A DNA stretch of 64,000 nucleotides from Takakia lepidozioides (lineage: Eukaryota; Streptophyta; Takakiopsida; Takakiales; Takakiaceae), in the NCBI GenBank assembly GCA_030704615.1, contig CM060732.1:68303053-68367052 (forward strand). The letters are read 5' to 3'. A program made the translations under genes and the position numbers. Shown here piece by piece: positions 13,332 through 24,429 of this stretch (position 1 is its first letter; each line of letters starts with the position of its first letter). The notes under the pieces were generated by a model. That model made no database searches. It saw only the letters and a list, made by a program, of their open reading frames with translations, and had not been told where the DNA came from.

Positions 13332-14296
13332 TGTTAGAGGACTGTCTGGGACTTAGACACTTATACGGGATCTGTGGGGTACCCTTAATTTTTGCACAGA
13401 CTGAGACCAACAGGAGCCTTAGGGGTGACAGCAGCACACTTTAGAGGGGGGTTACACAGCCGTCACAGCCCGACACAGCCCGACACAGCCACATAGCCAG
13501 TCACAGTCCGACACAGCCCGACACAGCTACACAGCCAGTCACAGCCCGACACAGCCCGACACAGCCCAACACAGTCGCACAGCCAGTCACAGCCCGTCAC
13601 AGTTTCACACAGCCAGTCACAGCTTGACACAGCTGTCACGACCATAGGGAACGGATAGCAGGACAGGGAACGACTGAGGGGAATAACATCTACGAATGGA
13701 ACATGTAGTTCAAGGGTGACGGTTAGTGAGAGAAACGGTTAGAACAACGGGTAGGAAAATAAAGCGAGGAGCGAGGACAGGAGGGAGCACTTCTGGACAT
13801 GACTTGGGGGCGATGGGACTTCGGGGAGCACTGGGGGGAAATGAGGCGGAGAGCGTATCTCTGAGTAGAAAGAGGGAGAGCACGGAATAGGAGGAGTATG
13901 ATCTGTGATGCTTAATGGAAGCAAGCAGTAGAATTATAATGTAGAGCAGATTAGAGACTCCAGGGCTTCAGCCTGATACTTGATAGATATTAATCTGATA
14001 CACACTTCATACTTACACTGTGTAGAGAGATCTGAGTGAAGCTGTGGAATGAATGGATGAGTTGATGGAATCCGATAGATTGAAGAAGCAAACTGATACT
14101 TAATTATCAATACTAAGGTAGCTAGCTAATATGAATGCGGGAAGGAAAACAAATAGGAAACAACCCCATGATACACTAGCTGTAGGTCATGACTGATTGT
14201 TCTGAGCGGGCTGAGTACTTAGTGATTTCCAACTCTTCTATCTTGGAGTTTCCGCCTCGGATAGCAAATGGATGGGTGAGTAGAAGCCGCGCGACA
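13332..14296 (+). repeat. 5' LTR of copy A
   Basis: Begins TGTTAG and ends GCGACA, with the canonical TG...CA ends. Its first about 120 bp, and its last about 120 bp, match the reverse complement of 58554-59623 at roughly 90 per cent by eye. It contains an internal CACAGCC repeat block. It directly follows a gag fragment of another element, so this is a nested insertion. Confidence 0.88.
13452..13640 (+). repeat. CACAGCC-type tandem repeat inside the LTR
   Basis: Irregular tandem words of 8-10 bp such as ACACAGCCCG and TCACAGCCAG over about 190 bp. The reverse-strand LTR copy has a longer block of the same words (59190-59515), which largely explains the LTR length difference (965 against 1070 bp). 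Confidence 0.9.
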
Positions 14297-14316
14297 TTTG
14301 GCGACCATACTGGGGA
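14297..14316 (+). promoter_or_regulatory. Primer-binding site candidate
   Basis: TTTGGCGACCATACTGGGGA follows the LTR end immediately. It resembles the 'TGGCGAC...CTGGGGA' class of PBS known from Tat/Ogre-type elements. The matching tRNA (perhaps Arg) was not verified. Confidence 0.6.
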
Positions 14317-14884
14317 TCTGGGTCAGGAACAACCAGATGTGACAGGCATCTGGTGGGATCATGGTGGTTGGAAAATTAAAGAATTTGATGTGAATCAAAT
14401 TCCTTGTGAAACTGAGAAGGAAAGATTGTCCAAACGATTCTTCTAGAGGTTTTTGGAATTGCCAGATGGTTGTAAAGAAAACATTCTTAAGAGAGTGCAT
14501 GATGCTGACCCTGAATGGGGTCTGGAGAAAGGAGTGATAAAGATTTATCAGGTGGCTTGTAGAGGAAGAGCATGTTGGTTACCAACATTGGTTTATGTGA
14601 TAGCATTGCTATCCATTAAGCGAGTAGAGTTTGAAGGCTGGGAGGAAAGAAAGGTGAATGTTTATACTCATATGCATGAAGAGCTTGTACTGGTAAAGAA
14701 TTGGATTCCAAAGGATATTTTGTGGATCAAACTCACACCAAGAACAGCTTTTCAGACTTGTTTGCCATATGGTTATATGGTAACGGAGACTTCAAGTATA
14801 ACCAAGGGTGCATTGAAGCTTGAAAGAAACCCAGGCATATACGAGAGATATTACAGAAGAGAGTTTTGGTTATTGCCACATTAA
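14305..14884 (+). pseudogene. Extra ORF upstream of gag, unknown function
   Basis: A frame of about 190 codons between the PBS and gag, interrupted by TAG at 14444-14446. The frame continues cleanly on both sides of that stop (CETEKERLSKRFF, then RFLELPDGCKEN). Aromatic and charged residues are abundant, for example GIWWDHGGWKIKEFD and YYRREFWLLPH. I recognise no domain. Ogre/Tat elements carry an ORF1 of unknown function in this position. Gag follows in another frame. The true start codon is uncertain because the open frame runs back into the LTR. Confidence 0.5.
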
Positions 14885-14906
14885 AAAGAAATGAAAGACA
14901 TGGGAC

Positions 14907-17843
14907 ATGAGTGATGAAAGAGAAGATAGACGCCAGAGATATTCAGTAAAAAGAGAAAGCTATCTGAAAGCTAATTATCCATATCTTTGGGAGAGAGGAA
15001 TAGACATAGGGGAATCATCTGGACCTCTCACACCATTAAGATTAAATAGTACATCACCCATACCGGAAGAACTAGAGTTGGATGCCACTCCTTCTGTTTC
15101 TTTGCAAGAAAGATTAAGGGAATTGGTACGGGAAGAAGATCAATCACGAGGTGAAAGATCTGAGGTACATCCCTGGATAAAAGATTTGACATAAATCTTT
15201 GATAAGAGTTGGCATGGAACACCAAAAGCAGGAACTCCAGTTTCTGAAGCGGAAGGTGAAGAAGGAGGAGAGGATGTGGCAGAGCCAACGGAGAGTTCAG
15301 ACTCTCCAACACCATTGCAGTTGAGTTACATGAGTGAAGAAGAAACCCAAGGACAGAACTTGGAGGATGAAAACAGGGAGAAGAAATTGGAAGAGGAAGA
15401 GTATGAAGAAGTAGACCCAACAGCTGAGGTTGAGACTACAACCAGGACATCCCAACCCGTTGGACCTGGATCAAGTGGAGCACTTGGATCACAGGCCAAC
15501 GAAGGTGTCGGCTTAGGGGGATCAGGCGGGCGGCCTGGATCTGGCTATGGGGGGACAGGGAGTGTGGGAAGTAGTGCAACTGAAGCTGGGAATACTGTGA
15601 ATATTGTGGGGCCAGTAGCAGGGAGTGCTCAAGGGCCACCACTTGGTGGAAGATCCACCACAAAAACAACAGGTCTAGAAGGACCAGCACCAGCAAGGGT
15701 GCCAGCACCTGTCAGTGGGCAGAAGGTAGGGCCATAGATGACGTTACAACCAACACGGGCAAAATATTCAGGAAAAGGGGATCCCGATGTACACATTAGC
15801 CAATTTGAGCACATGTGTATAGTGAACAATGAGAATGGCGATGATGCCAAGATGAGATTGTTTCCTTGTTCACTTATCAAGAAAGCAAGTGAATGGTATG
15901 CAAGATTCCCTGATAATCATTTCCTAACTTGGAATGGCTTGAATACAGCATTTCGAAATAGGTTCAGGACAAGTAAAACTGAGGATGAAGTGTATGGAAG
16001 TTTACAACAGTTAAAGCAAAATAAGCATGAAACTGTTGAGGAGTATATGGAAAAGATGGAATTGATGATGAAAAAGCTGGCTGCAGTACCAGCACCAGGT
16101 TTACAGAAGACTTGGTTTGTGAGTGGACTAAGACCAGAGTTGCAAAAGAAAGTGGATATGTTACCCCACAATACAGTGGAGGAGGCATTTGAAACTGCAA
16201 ACAGAATCGAGCAATTGGGAATGCTCAGGAGAGAGAAAAGGGATGATGAGGACTCTGAGGATGAGTCAGATGAAGAAGAAGAGCAAGAACTAAAAAGGAA
16301 GAGTAAGAGAAAGGAGAAGTTGAAGAGGGATAACTATGAGAAAAGATTGGAAGAAATCTTGAAGAAGTATGCCATAGAGGCTGCAACACATTGGAGGAAG
16401 GGTGTATGGTGTGCAAAGTGCCAGAATGAAGGCCATACCACCACTGAATGCCACATGAAGGAGAAACATTGTACTATCTGTAAAATGGATAACCATTCTA
16501 CTGAGAATTGTTACTACAACAGAAGGACAGCTGCAAGAGAACCTAGGCAAGTAAGGGTGCATCAGGTGCAGCCCCAGCCAAGAAGAAACAATGATCAGGA
16601 CCACTATGGTAGGTCTGGTGGTTATAACAATGGCATGGAAGGGAGAGGTAATTCAAGAGGGAATTACCAAGGAAATTCCAGAGGCAACTATCAGGGTAAT
16701 CCAAGGGGGAATTACCAGCCCGGGAATCAGGATTACAGAAATAATCCAAGAGCAGACCAAGGGCGAGGACCCAATGGTGAAGAACTATGTTACTATTGTA
16801 ATCAGCCAGGACATCGCAAGGCAGCCTGTTCATTCTGGATTAGACACCAGAATGAGATGAGAGCTCCTGTGAATGAGGGCCCAGTGGTGGCAGCTCACAA
16901 GGTTAGGCCATGTGTTGTACCAGAAGTAAGTACAATGATAGTAACCAGAAGCAAAACCAAAATAATACCTCCAGTAGTTGAGGAAGATGATGATAATGAA
17001 GGTGGCAGTGATATGCCTGAAGATCAAGAGACTTGGAAAGATGAGAAGGAACTGCACAAGGAAGTGGCAGATACCATAAGGGAAATGCAGAAGAGTACTG
17101 ATATTCCTGTGGCAGATTCCTCTGATTCTGATGGAGAAGAAGAAGTGAGTGAGGATGAAAGGAAGAAAGAAGATGCAGACATGCAAAGTAATGAAGAGAC
17201 TTTGGCTGAAGTAATATGCCAGACCAAAGCAGAGATTACCATTGGACAGCTATTGGCTGTGGCACCTTATTGTAGGCACAGGCTGTATCAAGCAATCAAT
17301 CGAATTGCCCAGGAGACAGGAAACACAGACCTTAACAGCAAGGTGACCAGTTATAATGTGAAGCCGGAAGGGCGAGAAACAGTCATGGACTTTGATGATT
17401 CTATGCCAGTAATCCAATTGAGAATTGGAAGCACAGAACTAACTGATGTATTGATAGATGGAGGTTCTGGAGTAAATATCATGACAGACCAATTAAGAAA
17501 GAAGCTTGGTCTAAGTAACATGAAACCAGCCCCATTTACAGTAACAATGGCAGATCAAAGAAGTGTACAGCCATTGGGATTAATAAGAGGAGTTAAGATA
17601 CAGATACAGAAGATGATCTTTATGATCACAGTAACTGTGTTGAAGATGGATGAAGTCATGGAGGCTTACTCCTTATTATTGGGACGTCCGTGGCTGAAAC
17701 AGGCCAGGGTATTCCATGACTGGAATTCTCAGTTACTAACCGTGCATAATGGGATACACGAGATACAAATTACCACAAAGAAATCTAGTAGATTACCTGC
17801 TATGAGAAGACCTCGAGGAGTCAGAGAGTATGACTGGAAATGA
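14907..17843 (+). pseudogene. gag-protease region of copy A, three in-frame stops
   Basis: One reading frame from 14907, broken by TAA (15192-15194) and TAG (15735-15737) and ended by TGA (17841-17843). An acidic, Gly/Pro-rich N-terminal part leads into the retrotransposon-gag domain from 15738 (GDPDVHISQFEHM, SEWYARFPDN). Three CCHC knuckles follow: CAKCQNEGHTTTEC, CTICKMDNHSTENC and CYYCNQPGHRKAAC. A basic RGN-rich stretch sits between the second and third. The protease end shows DVLIDGGSGVNIMTDQL, with the catalytic Asp in D-G-G-S-G. Each stop is one C-to-T step from CAA or CAG, or from CGA for the TGA. Confidence 0.85.
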
Positions 17844-19595
17844 GGACTGGATGAGGAGCAGGAAGCTACCCTATTTGCTGCACACCCAGAGTGGGAGCAG
17901 GTTGCAGAGATGCGGCTGGAAAGCCTAAGTTGTTTAAGAGGTATCTGCTGTGGTGTAGTAACAGCAACACCAACTGAAGAGAAAACCAGCAGTTACCCAT
18001 CACATTTCTATGAAGAAAGAGAAGGAGAAATGGAAATCCTAGAGGAACCAGCCACTGTGAGCTTACAGGATGAAGTGGTGACTGGTTGGACAATCACAGC
18101 TGATGAGCAGGTGAGGGAAGTGAATGTGGGAACTAAAGAGGAACCGAGGATGGTGAAAGTAGGAGCTGATTTGGAGCCAGAACTCTTTGAAGAAGCTAAG
18201 AGCTTGTTCATCAAATACAGAGATGTATTTGCTTGGAGCTATGAGGATCTAAAAGGGATATCACCTGAAGTCTGTTAGCATAAGATTGAACTGGAACCAG
18301 GGTCAGTACCAATCAAGCAGGCGAGGTACAGAATGAATCCCAACTACGCACAGAAGGTTGGAGAAGAGATCAAGAAGTTGGCTGAGGCTAAGTTTATATA
18401 CCCAATAGAGTATACAACTTGGTTGTCACCCATTGTTATAGTTCCCAAGAAGAATGGTAAACTAAGAGTATGTGTGAACTACAAGAAGCTGAATGCTTGT
18501 ACGAAGAAAGATCTTTTCCCTTTGCCATTCACAGAAGCAGTATTGGACACTGTGGCAGGCCATGAGATGTACTCATTCATGGATGGCTTCAGTGGTTATA
18601 ATCAAGTGCAAGTGGCAGAAGAAGATCAAGGAAAGACAGCTTTCATCACATACTGGGGTGCTTATGCATACAAAGTCATGCCCTTTGGACTTTGTAATGC
18701 ACCAACAACCTTTCAGAGAGTAATAAATGAATCTTTTCATGAGTATCTGGATGATTTCATACAGGTGTTCTTGGATGATTTTAGTATGTATAGCTCTAAG
18801 AATGAGCACTTGCATAAATTTCAGTTATGTCTGGCCAGATGCAGGATGAGAGGTCTGGGCCTGAATCCAGAGAAGTGTACTTTCTGTGTGAACTCAGGGG
18901 TGCTTCTGGGACACATTGTGTGTAAGAAGGGACTTCTTGTGGATCCCAGGAAGACAGAGGCCATTAAAGCCTCTCCACCACCAGTGAATGTTAAGAGTTT
19001 AAGGAGATTCCTTGGGCAAACCAGTTATTACAGAAGATTTGTCAAAAGGTATGCACAAATGGCAGCACCATTGAGCAAGCTTCTGAAGAAAGATGCAATG
19101 TTTGCCTGGACAGCTGAATGTCAACAGGCGTTTGAGGAACTTACACTGTCAGTAACAACTACACCTGTGCTGATTAACCCTCACTGGCATGTAGTATTTC
19201 ATGTTCACTGTGATGCATCAGGAGAAGCGTTGGGAGCGGTGTTAGCCCAGAATGTTACAGGGAATATAGATTCACCTGTGTACTATGCTAGCAGATTGAT
19301 GAACAGTGCTGAAAGGAACTATAGCACAACTGAAAGAGAAGCACTGGCGATGATTTATGCAGTCAAGAAATTCAGGCATTACCTATTGGGAAGAAAGTTT
19401 ATGTTTTATGTGGATCACCAGGCTCTGATATATCTGGTGAACAAACCTTTGATAAGTAGAAGGATAGCGAGGTGGTTAATAATCTTGCATGAGTTTGAGT
19501 TCGAAGTTATTTACAAGCCTGGCCGTTTGCATCTTGTGGCAGATCACTTGTCACGACTAACAACAGGAGAGGCCGCCACAGGAGTGGACGATTAG
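17844..19595 (+). pseudogene. Reverse transcriptase and RNase H of copy A
   Basis: Continues the gag-protease frame after TGA 17841-17843 and is broken again by TAG 18276-18278, just before HKIELEPG. Reverse transcriptase blocks are WLSPIVIVPKKNGKLRVCVN, MPFGLCNAPTTFQRV and VFLDDFSMYSS (catalytic FLDD). RNase H follows with HCDASGEALGAVLAQ, TTEREALAMIYAVKKF and FYVDHQALIYLVNK, keeping the catalytic acids, and ends at KPGRLHLVADHLSRL. From 18333 the 420-codon frame is uninterrupted, so the copy is not very old. Confidence 0.9.
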
Positions 19596-19841
19596 TTACC
19601 TGATGCAAGTTTATTTGTAATGGAGGTGCAAGGAAGTGCAGATGAATGGTTAGATTGGCAGTGGCCAATCAGATACTACCTTACTCATGGTCAATGCCCA
19701 CCTAGTTATGGTAAGGAGCAGAGGAAGAGAATCGCTATCAAAGCTTTACCTTATACTATGGTAGGAAGCAGAATGTATTTGCCACCTTTGGGCTCCCTCC
19801 TCCTACGTTTTGCCAAAGCAAGAGAGCCCATTGCTATTTGA
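19596..19841 (+). pseudogene. Short segment after RNase H, truncated before integrase
   Basis: A frame starting at 19620 reads DEWLDWQWPIRYYLTHGQCP, typical linker sequence between RNase H and integrase in gypsy elements, then YTMVGSRMYLPP. Similarity stops near 19780-19841. No H-H-C-C zinc finger or D-D-E core follows. Confidence 0.6.
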
Positions 19842-21390
19842 GGCTTGCTTCATTTGATATCAATTTGATTGGTGTACTTTGCCCCGTAACCAGATGCAAT
19901 AGGAGACTATGGAAAAGATTTATCATAAAGATCCATCAAAAGACAAAAAATGTGGCTCGTCTTGATACAACGAGTAGATTTGGATTATGATAAATTTTTC
20001 TTGCAAAGATGCATATCTTACATGTGTCTCTAGAAGTAGGTAATTCTAGTTAACCATGACTACTTATTGACCATCCATTGTGACCATGTATTGGGACAAA
20101 ATAGAGAGAATCAAACACCATTCCCACTTCGTTTAGGCAATATCTGAAACGGGACGATTCTCATGGCAAATAGCGTATATTGAGAACCTGTGAATCGTGG
20201 TACGTCAATTAATTTTGTTAGGTATTGTTCTATTTCGGTGGGTCGGTGGGAATTATTTTGTTTGTGGGCATGTTGGAATCAAATAGTGTACATTGATAGG
20301 CTGATTAAAATGGTCTTGATAAAGATGATGGTCTTTATATTTGATTTCAAAGGTTTGCACGTGTATGTTCTTTGCGCTACCAAACTATGCTTTTGCTCCA
20401 CTTATCATTTTTAGATTCTATGTCATGTGGTGCTAATTTGGCCAACAATTTGACCCCTTTGAGTTGGAACGAAAGTCCGTGTTTTTTATGACGGAAGTTC
20501 ATCCAATATCTGATGTTGCACTTGACGGCAACAAGATCCCCTGAATGTATCCATTCATTTGTTGTCCATTTTCATTCAGCACCTCTATAGTATTGTATAT
20601 CTCGTTGCCACTTGTTTTTTGCTGTTTCACGTTAGTAGATGTTGAGTCAGTGTTTTTTGCGTTAGTTTTCTGGAGCTTTAAGCTCATATTATTTCCACCC
20701 ATCCATGAAAAATCTTCGCCTCTCCTTCTCCAGCATTATGTCCATTCAGTAAGCTTATTTGCATGGTCAAATAAAAAATGGCTATCTTCGAGCAATATTG
20801 AAAATTTCACCTGTTGGAGTTTTTTTGCGAAGGATACACATTTGTAATTGCCGGTTTTCCCAAGGTAGGGGAATTTCGAAATGCCTACAAAAATGACTAC
20901 TTCCTCATGTTCCGAAGGGACATTTATGGAAGTTAGAACTTAGAACTGTACGGCAAGCGTTTTCATGTGTTGCTGACCTTTAGGGCATGTTGATCATGTG
21001 ATGTAAAATTGTTGTATATTACATCCGTTATGTCTTGATGGGTAATTTCTTGAATTTCTTCATTTGTAATAGTATCTTTGGTGTCAATTTCCGCCGTTGA
21101 CATGGTTGTATGAATATATACTGCAATCCGAACAACTTTGGAACATCATGAGTATCATGCTGGTGGCCAGTGTGCAAGTGAGCTGGTCATTGGCTTGGAT
21201 CATACTAGCAGTCGTAGATACAAATACCCGCTATCAAATAACTACGCAGGGATTGGAACAACATAATTATAGACACATGACAACTCCTGCATAACATTCT
21301 AGAACTAGCTAAATGCTTCATTTTTGAACCTAGAGGTTAGTCTAGGTTTTAGCCTGTAACCCCTACTAGACAAACTAGTTATGTGGTTTT

Positions 21391-21415
21391 GTCCATGTTC
21401 ATCATGAACATGGAC
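21391..21415. repeat. 25-bp perfect palindrome
   Basis: Twelve-base arms GTCCATGTTCAT and ATGAACATGGAC around a single central C. The arms pair perfectly. No neighbouring gene explains it. Confidence 0.9.
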
Positions 21416-21444
21416 CCACTTATAGTAATAATTAGAATGTTAAT

Positions 21445-21486
21445 GAGGTCTGGATGGATGGGCAGCGAGACCATCCATCCGACCTC
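21445..21486. repeat. Hairpin-forming inverted repeat with GGATGGATGG core
   Basis: Left arm GAGGTCTGGATGGATGG and right arm CCATCCATCCGACCTC around a 9-10 base loop, with one base unpaired. Confidence 0.88.
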
Positions 21487-22229
21487 ATTCTCCCGCCATC
21501 CCTCTCTATCCCGCCACCATCACCCCGAGTCTCTCTCTCGTTAAGCACCTGAAGCGCATAAGGTAGAAACACCCAAATATGAGCAGGTCTCAAAATGGAC
21601 CCCTATTTTTGGGGTGTAAAGTGGTCCCTCCTGCCCTTAAATGGCGACCTTACTGCCAACGGGCTGATTTAGGTTCCTTCACGGGCATTGTGGGCCCCAT
21701 GGTGCTTTGTTAGATGAACAAAAACGTACTGAATACTGTGACCAGCGTATTTGCCAAATGGAGGCCTTTTATAGGATACCTTTTGCTCTTGTGGGCCGAG
21801 CTGTTGGGTGAGTTATTGGGCCATTTCAAGTGCACATCTCGTGCATATCAGGTCACATGTAGGCTTCATATTAGATAATATTTCAGTGAGTTATGGTACC
21901 CTCTATAGCTCAGGCATAGCATTTTTGTGCCCTGCCACTTTGATAATATATATATCAATTAGCCACTTCGTCCAAAATTCATGCAATTCAAACCACAAGC
22001 TGTTTGTTCAATTGCTCATCCAGTCATATAATTTTTCCCCTTACTGCACCAATTGTATGGGCATATCTGCTTAAGCGCTCACATTTGGGTGTAACTACCT
22101 TAGTTAGCGCGGCGCTTTGAGCACCAAGCAAGCGGGGCAGAGTGAGTGAGCGCGTTGAGGAGCAAGCCTTGTTTGAGCACCAAGTGGAGAGGGAGCCTGC
22201 GTGCACTAGCGGCACTCACGGGTAAGGTC

Positions 22230-22530
22230 TATTTTTTTTTTGTTTTTTGTTTTTGCTCCCCTCAAGCTCTCTCCCTCTCTCGACTCTCTCTCTCTCGCCC
22301 ATCGCTGGTGTAAGCAGAGCCGCGAGCTGCTGCCAACATCGTTGGGCTTTTTATTTATTTATTTATTTTTATCTATTTTGGTTTGTTTTTTTTTGTCTCT
22401 CATATCTTCCTCTCCCTCTCTTCTCTCCCTCTTTTCTCTCCCTCTTGCTCGCTTTGTCTCAGTCCCCCGCCCCATCACTGCTGGCAGTGGAGCCGTGAGC
22501 TTTGCTGCTCGCGATTTTGCCTTATTTTTA
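22230..22530 (+). repeat. Imperfect tandem duplication with CT-rich tracts
   Basis: Two blocks share the order CT-rich run, then CGCCCATCGCTGG...GAGCCGCGAGCTGCTGC, then a T-rich run. In the second block the middle is CGCCCCATCACTGCTGG...GAGCCGTGAGCTTTGCTGC. Unit length is about 170-180 bp. No coding sequence is supported. Confidence 0.6.
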
Positions 22531-22979
22531 ATTCTTTTTTGTTTAAGTTTTTTTTAAAAAAAAATCTGCATTTAATTCTCAAAAAAATTCCCCTCCCTCT
22601 CTCCTCTTAAGGCCCCCACGCACATCTCCGATCATCCTTGGAGGCCTAATTCATAGGCCTAGCATTTCTCAGCATACTAAAAGAGGCTTGCATTATTATA
22701 CAGATTGAGTTTTTTAAATATTAAAGATTAAAGATTATTTGGGATAATGCATTAAAGTATCTTGTATTTAAATTAATAAAACTAACTGAATGATTCCTCG
22801 ATTTGGCATTTGCAGGATTTGGGAGCCTTTTAGTGTGGTGTGAGCAAGACTGAATATTCAATCTTGACTTGGCGCACCAATTGGAACAGTGAGTATCAAC
22901 AAACTATTGCTTTTGTTTATTTTATTTATCTTGTTCATTTATCTATTTTTAATTTTTTGATGTTTCTCTCTTATTCATG

Positions 22980-23310
22980 CAGGAGAATGAGAGAAAACAA
23001 AGAAGGTGGCGTCGGGTCACCCCCTCCTCTTTCCCCACATCCGCAAGTAATTTATTATTTCACTAAGTTTTTTTTCATTGTAGCCTATTCATTTTTTTAT
23101 AATTAAAGTTTAGGTGTGTATTTATTTATTAAGTATGAATTAGTATAGTTATACGATTTTAATCTAAGTAATATTCTAATTTAGTTATTTGTTATTGTAT
23201 TTGAACTCAGGTGGATGATTATGTCGAAGAAGATGACGTAGAGTTGCCCCTTCCTATTTCCCCACATCGGCAGGTAATTTATTATTTCACTAAGTTTTTT
23301 TTCATTTTAA
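22980..23310 (+). pseudogene. Duplicated mini-exon and intron start, possible transposase relic
   Basis: Two blocks carry the same exon end and following intron start: TTTCCCCACATCnGCA followed by GTAATTTATTATTTCACTAAG. The second block also has an acceptor (AACTCAG before 23212) and can encode VDDYVEEDDVELPLPISPHRQ. The first can encode PPPLSPHPQ in the matching frame. This looks like an internal exon duplication in an unrecognised gene or transposon; no partner exons were found. Confidence 0.4.
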
Positions 23311-24390
23311 AAGCCGCGAGCCAGTGGCCTTGCCCTCATGTCAACCAAGAGCCAGAGGATGAAAAGTCACAACCTGTGTAAAACCTGTGTTGATGAGCAA
23401 CAAAAACCATGTGGGGATGGAAACAGTGCTCTTACGGACAAGAGACACAAACCAAAAAAGATGTGAAACATGGCTGTGAGTGGGATTATACCAATAGGGA
23501 CAAGAGACACAGATGCCAAGTGGAGGGGCTGAGAGAGAAATAGAGCTCTACTCAAAATTTAGGAACTACATCGGACCCTCCTCATGATGTGTGAGCTCTC
23601 TTTGCTGTCTACTATGTCCAGTATACACTGATTGGCGCCAACCCACCAACATAGTAATATAGGCAGACGTAAGACTGAGAATTATACAACTCAAAACTTG
23701 TCCATGTGCCCCCAAAGCAAAAAACCTGAATGAAGAGGTAGAAAATAATTCCTGGTAAGGTGAAATGTCACGTAGCGAACAAGATAACAGCTGCCTTGGG
23801 CAGTATTTCTCCTTGAGCAGATTTCTATAAGTTCACAAGACATAAACTTGTTTGGTGGCTGTGTGAGAAAACCATACTTTATCCCGCAATTAAGGTGTCT
23901 CTACTCAATCATCAAGCCAAATGCATTATGTCTTCATACAATTGACAGATTGGCTCTGAGAAATTTGTAGGGCTGAAGTCCTGGTTAGAGGTCAAGTCTT
24001 GGTCAACCGGCCTCACTAAGGGCATTAATCTAGCCTATGAAAGTTACTTAATGTCAGCTTTATGAGACTCGAGTCTCTGCCTTTAAGATTTATTTAGCCA
24101 AAAGAATCCATCTTCCACTTACCACTTAACCCAACATGCAATTGAATTTCTATTGATAGAGGACCAAAGTGGAACAAATTCTTGAAGTTAGGATGTGATA
24201 AAAAACTTCCTCAGGTGAGTCCTCAAGGCGTATCAACACTTTGTCTGCCTGGACAACCTGCAGAATTTTCCCTTACGAGTTTAATTGAGTATGACACTAT
24301 GAGCCTTTCATCTCTTGGATGTGTTCAGCCTTGGAGCTTCTGACCTTGGGAAGACCAATATCCTGCAGCATGACATTGAGACTGAAGGAC
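23311..24390. other. Non-coding stretch before the gypsy pol relic
   Basis: No gene recognised. The last part may belong to the pol relic that follows (upstream RT sequence with many stops). Confidence 0.4.
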
Positions 24391-24429
24391 CTCCTATCAA
24401 GCAATTTGCCTGTAGGGAGAGTGTATTGT

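Larger units (their letters stand above)
13332..19841 (+). mobile_element. LTR retrotransposon family X, copy A (Ty3/gypsy type), 5' half
   Basis: Order: 5' LTR (13332-14296, TG...CA), primer-binding site, an extra ORF, gag with three zinc knuckles, aspartic protease, reverse transcriptase, RNase H and a short piece beyond. Integrase and the 3' LTR are missing. The copy stops being recognisable near 19780-19841. Five in-frame stops and one frame change interrupt what was otherwise one long frame from 14907 to 19595. The extra ORF ahead of gag and the LIDGGSGVN protease motif suggest a Tat/Ogre-like branch, but this is a guess. Copy B of the same family lies at 58554-64000 on the other strand. 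Confidence 0.85.
19842..22229. other. AT-rich non-coding stretch
   Basis: No gene recognised. It contains 20030-20060, which is nearly the reverse complement of 9169-9200, and two hairpin-forming palindromes near 21.4 kb listed separately. Scattered short frames show no domain. Confidence 0.5.

Noticed and set aside
17841-17843. Programmed stop read-through between protease and RT of copy A
   Set aside because: Four similar C-to-T stops elsewhere in the same element make simple decay the better explanation, though read-through cannot be excluded for this one.
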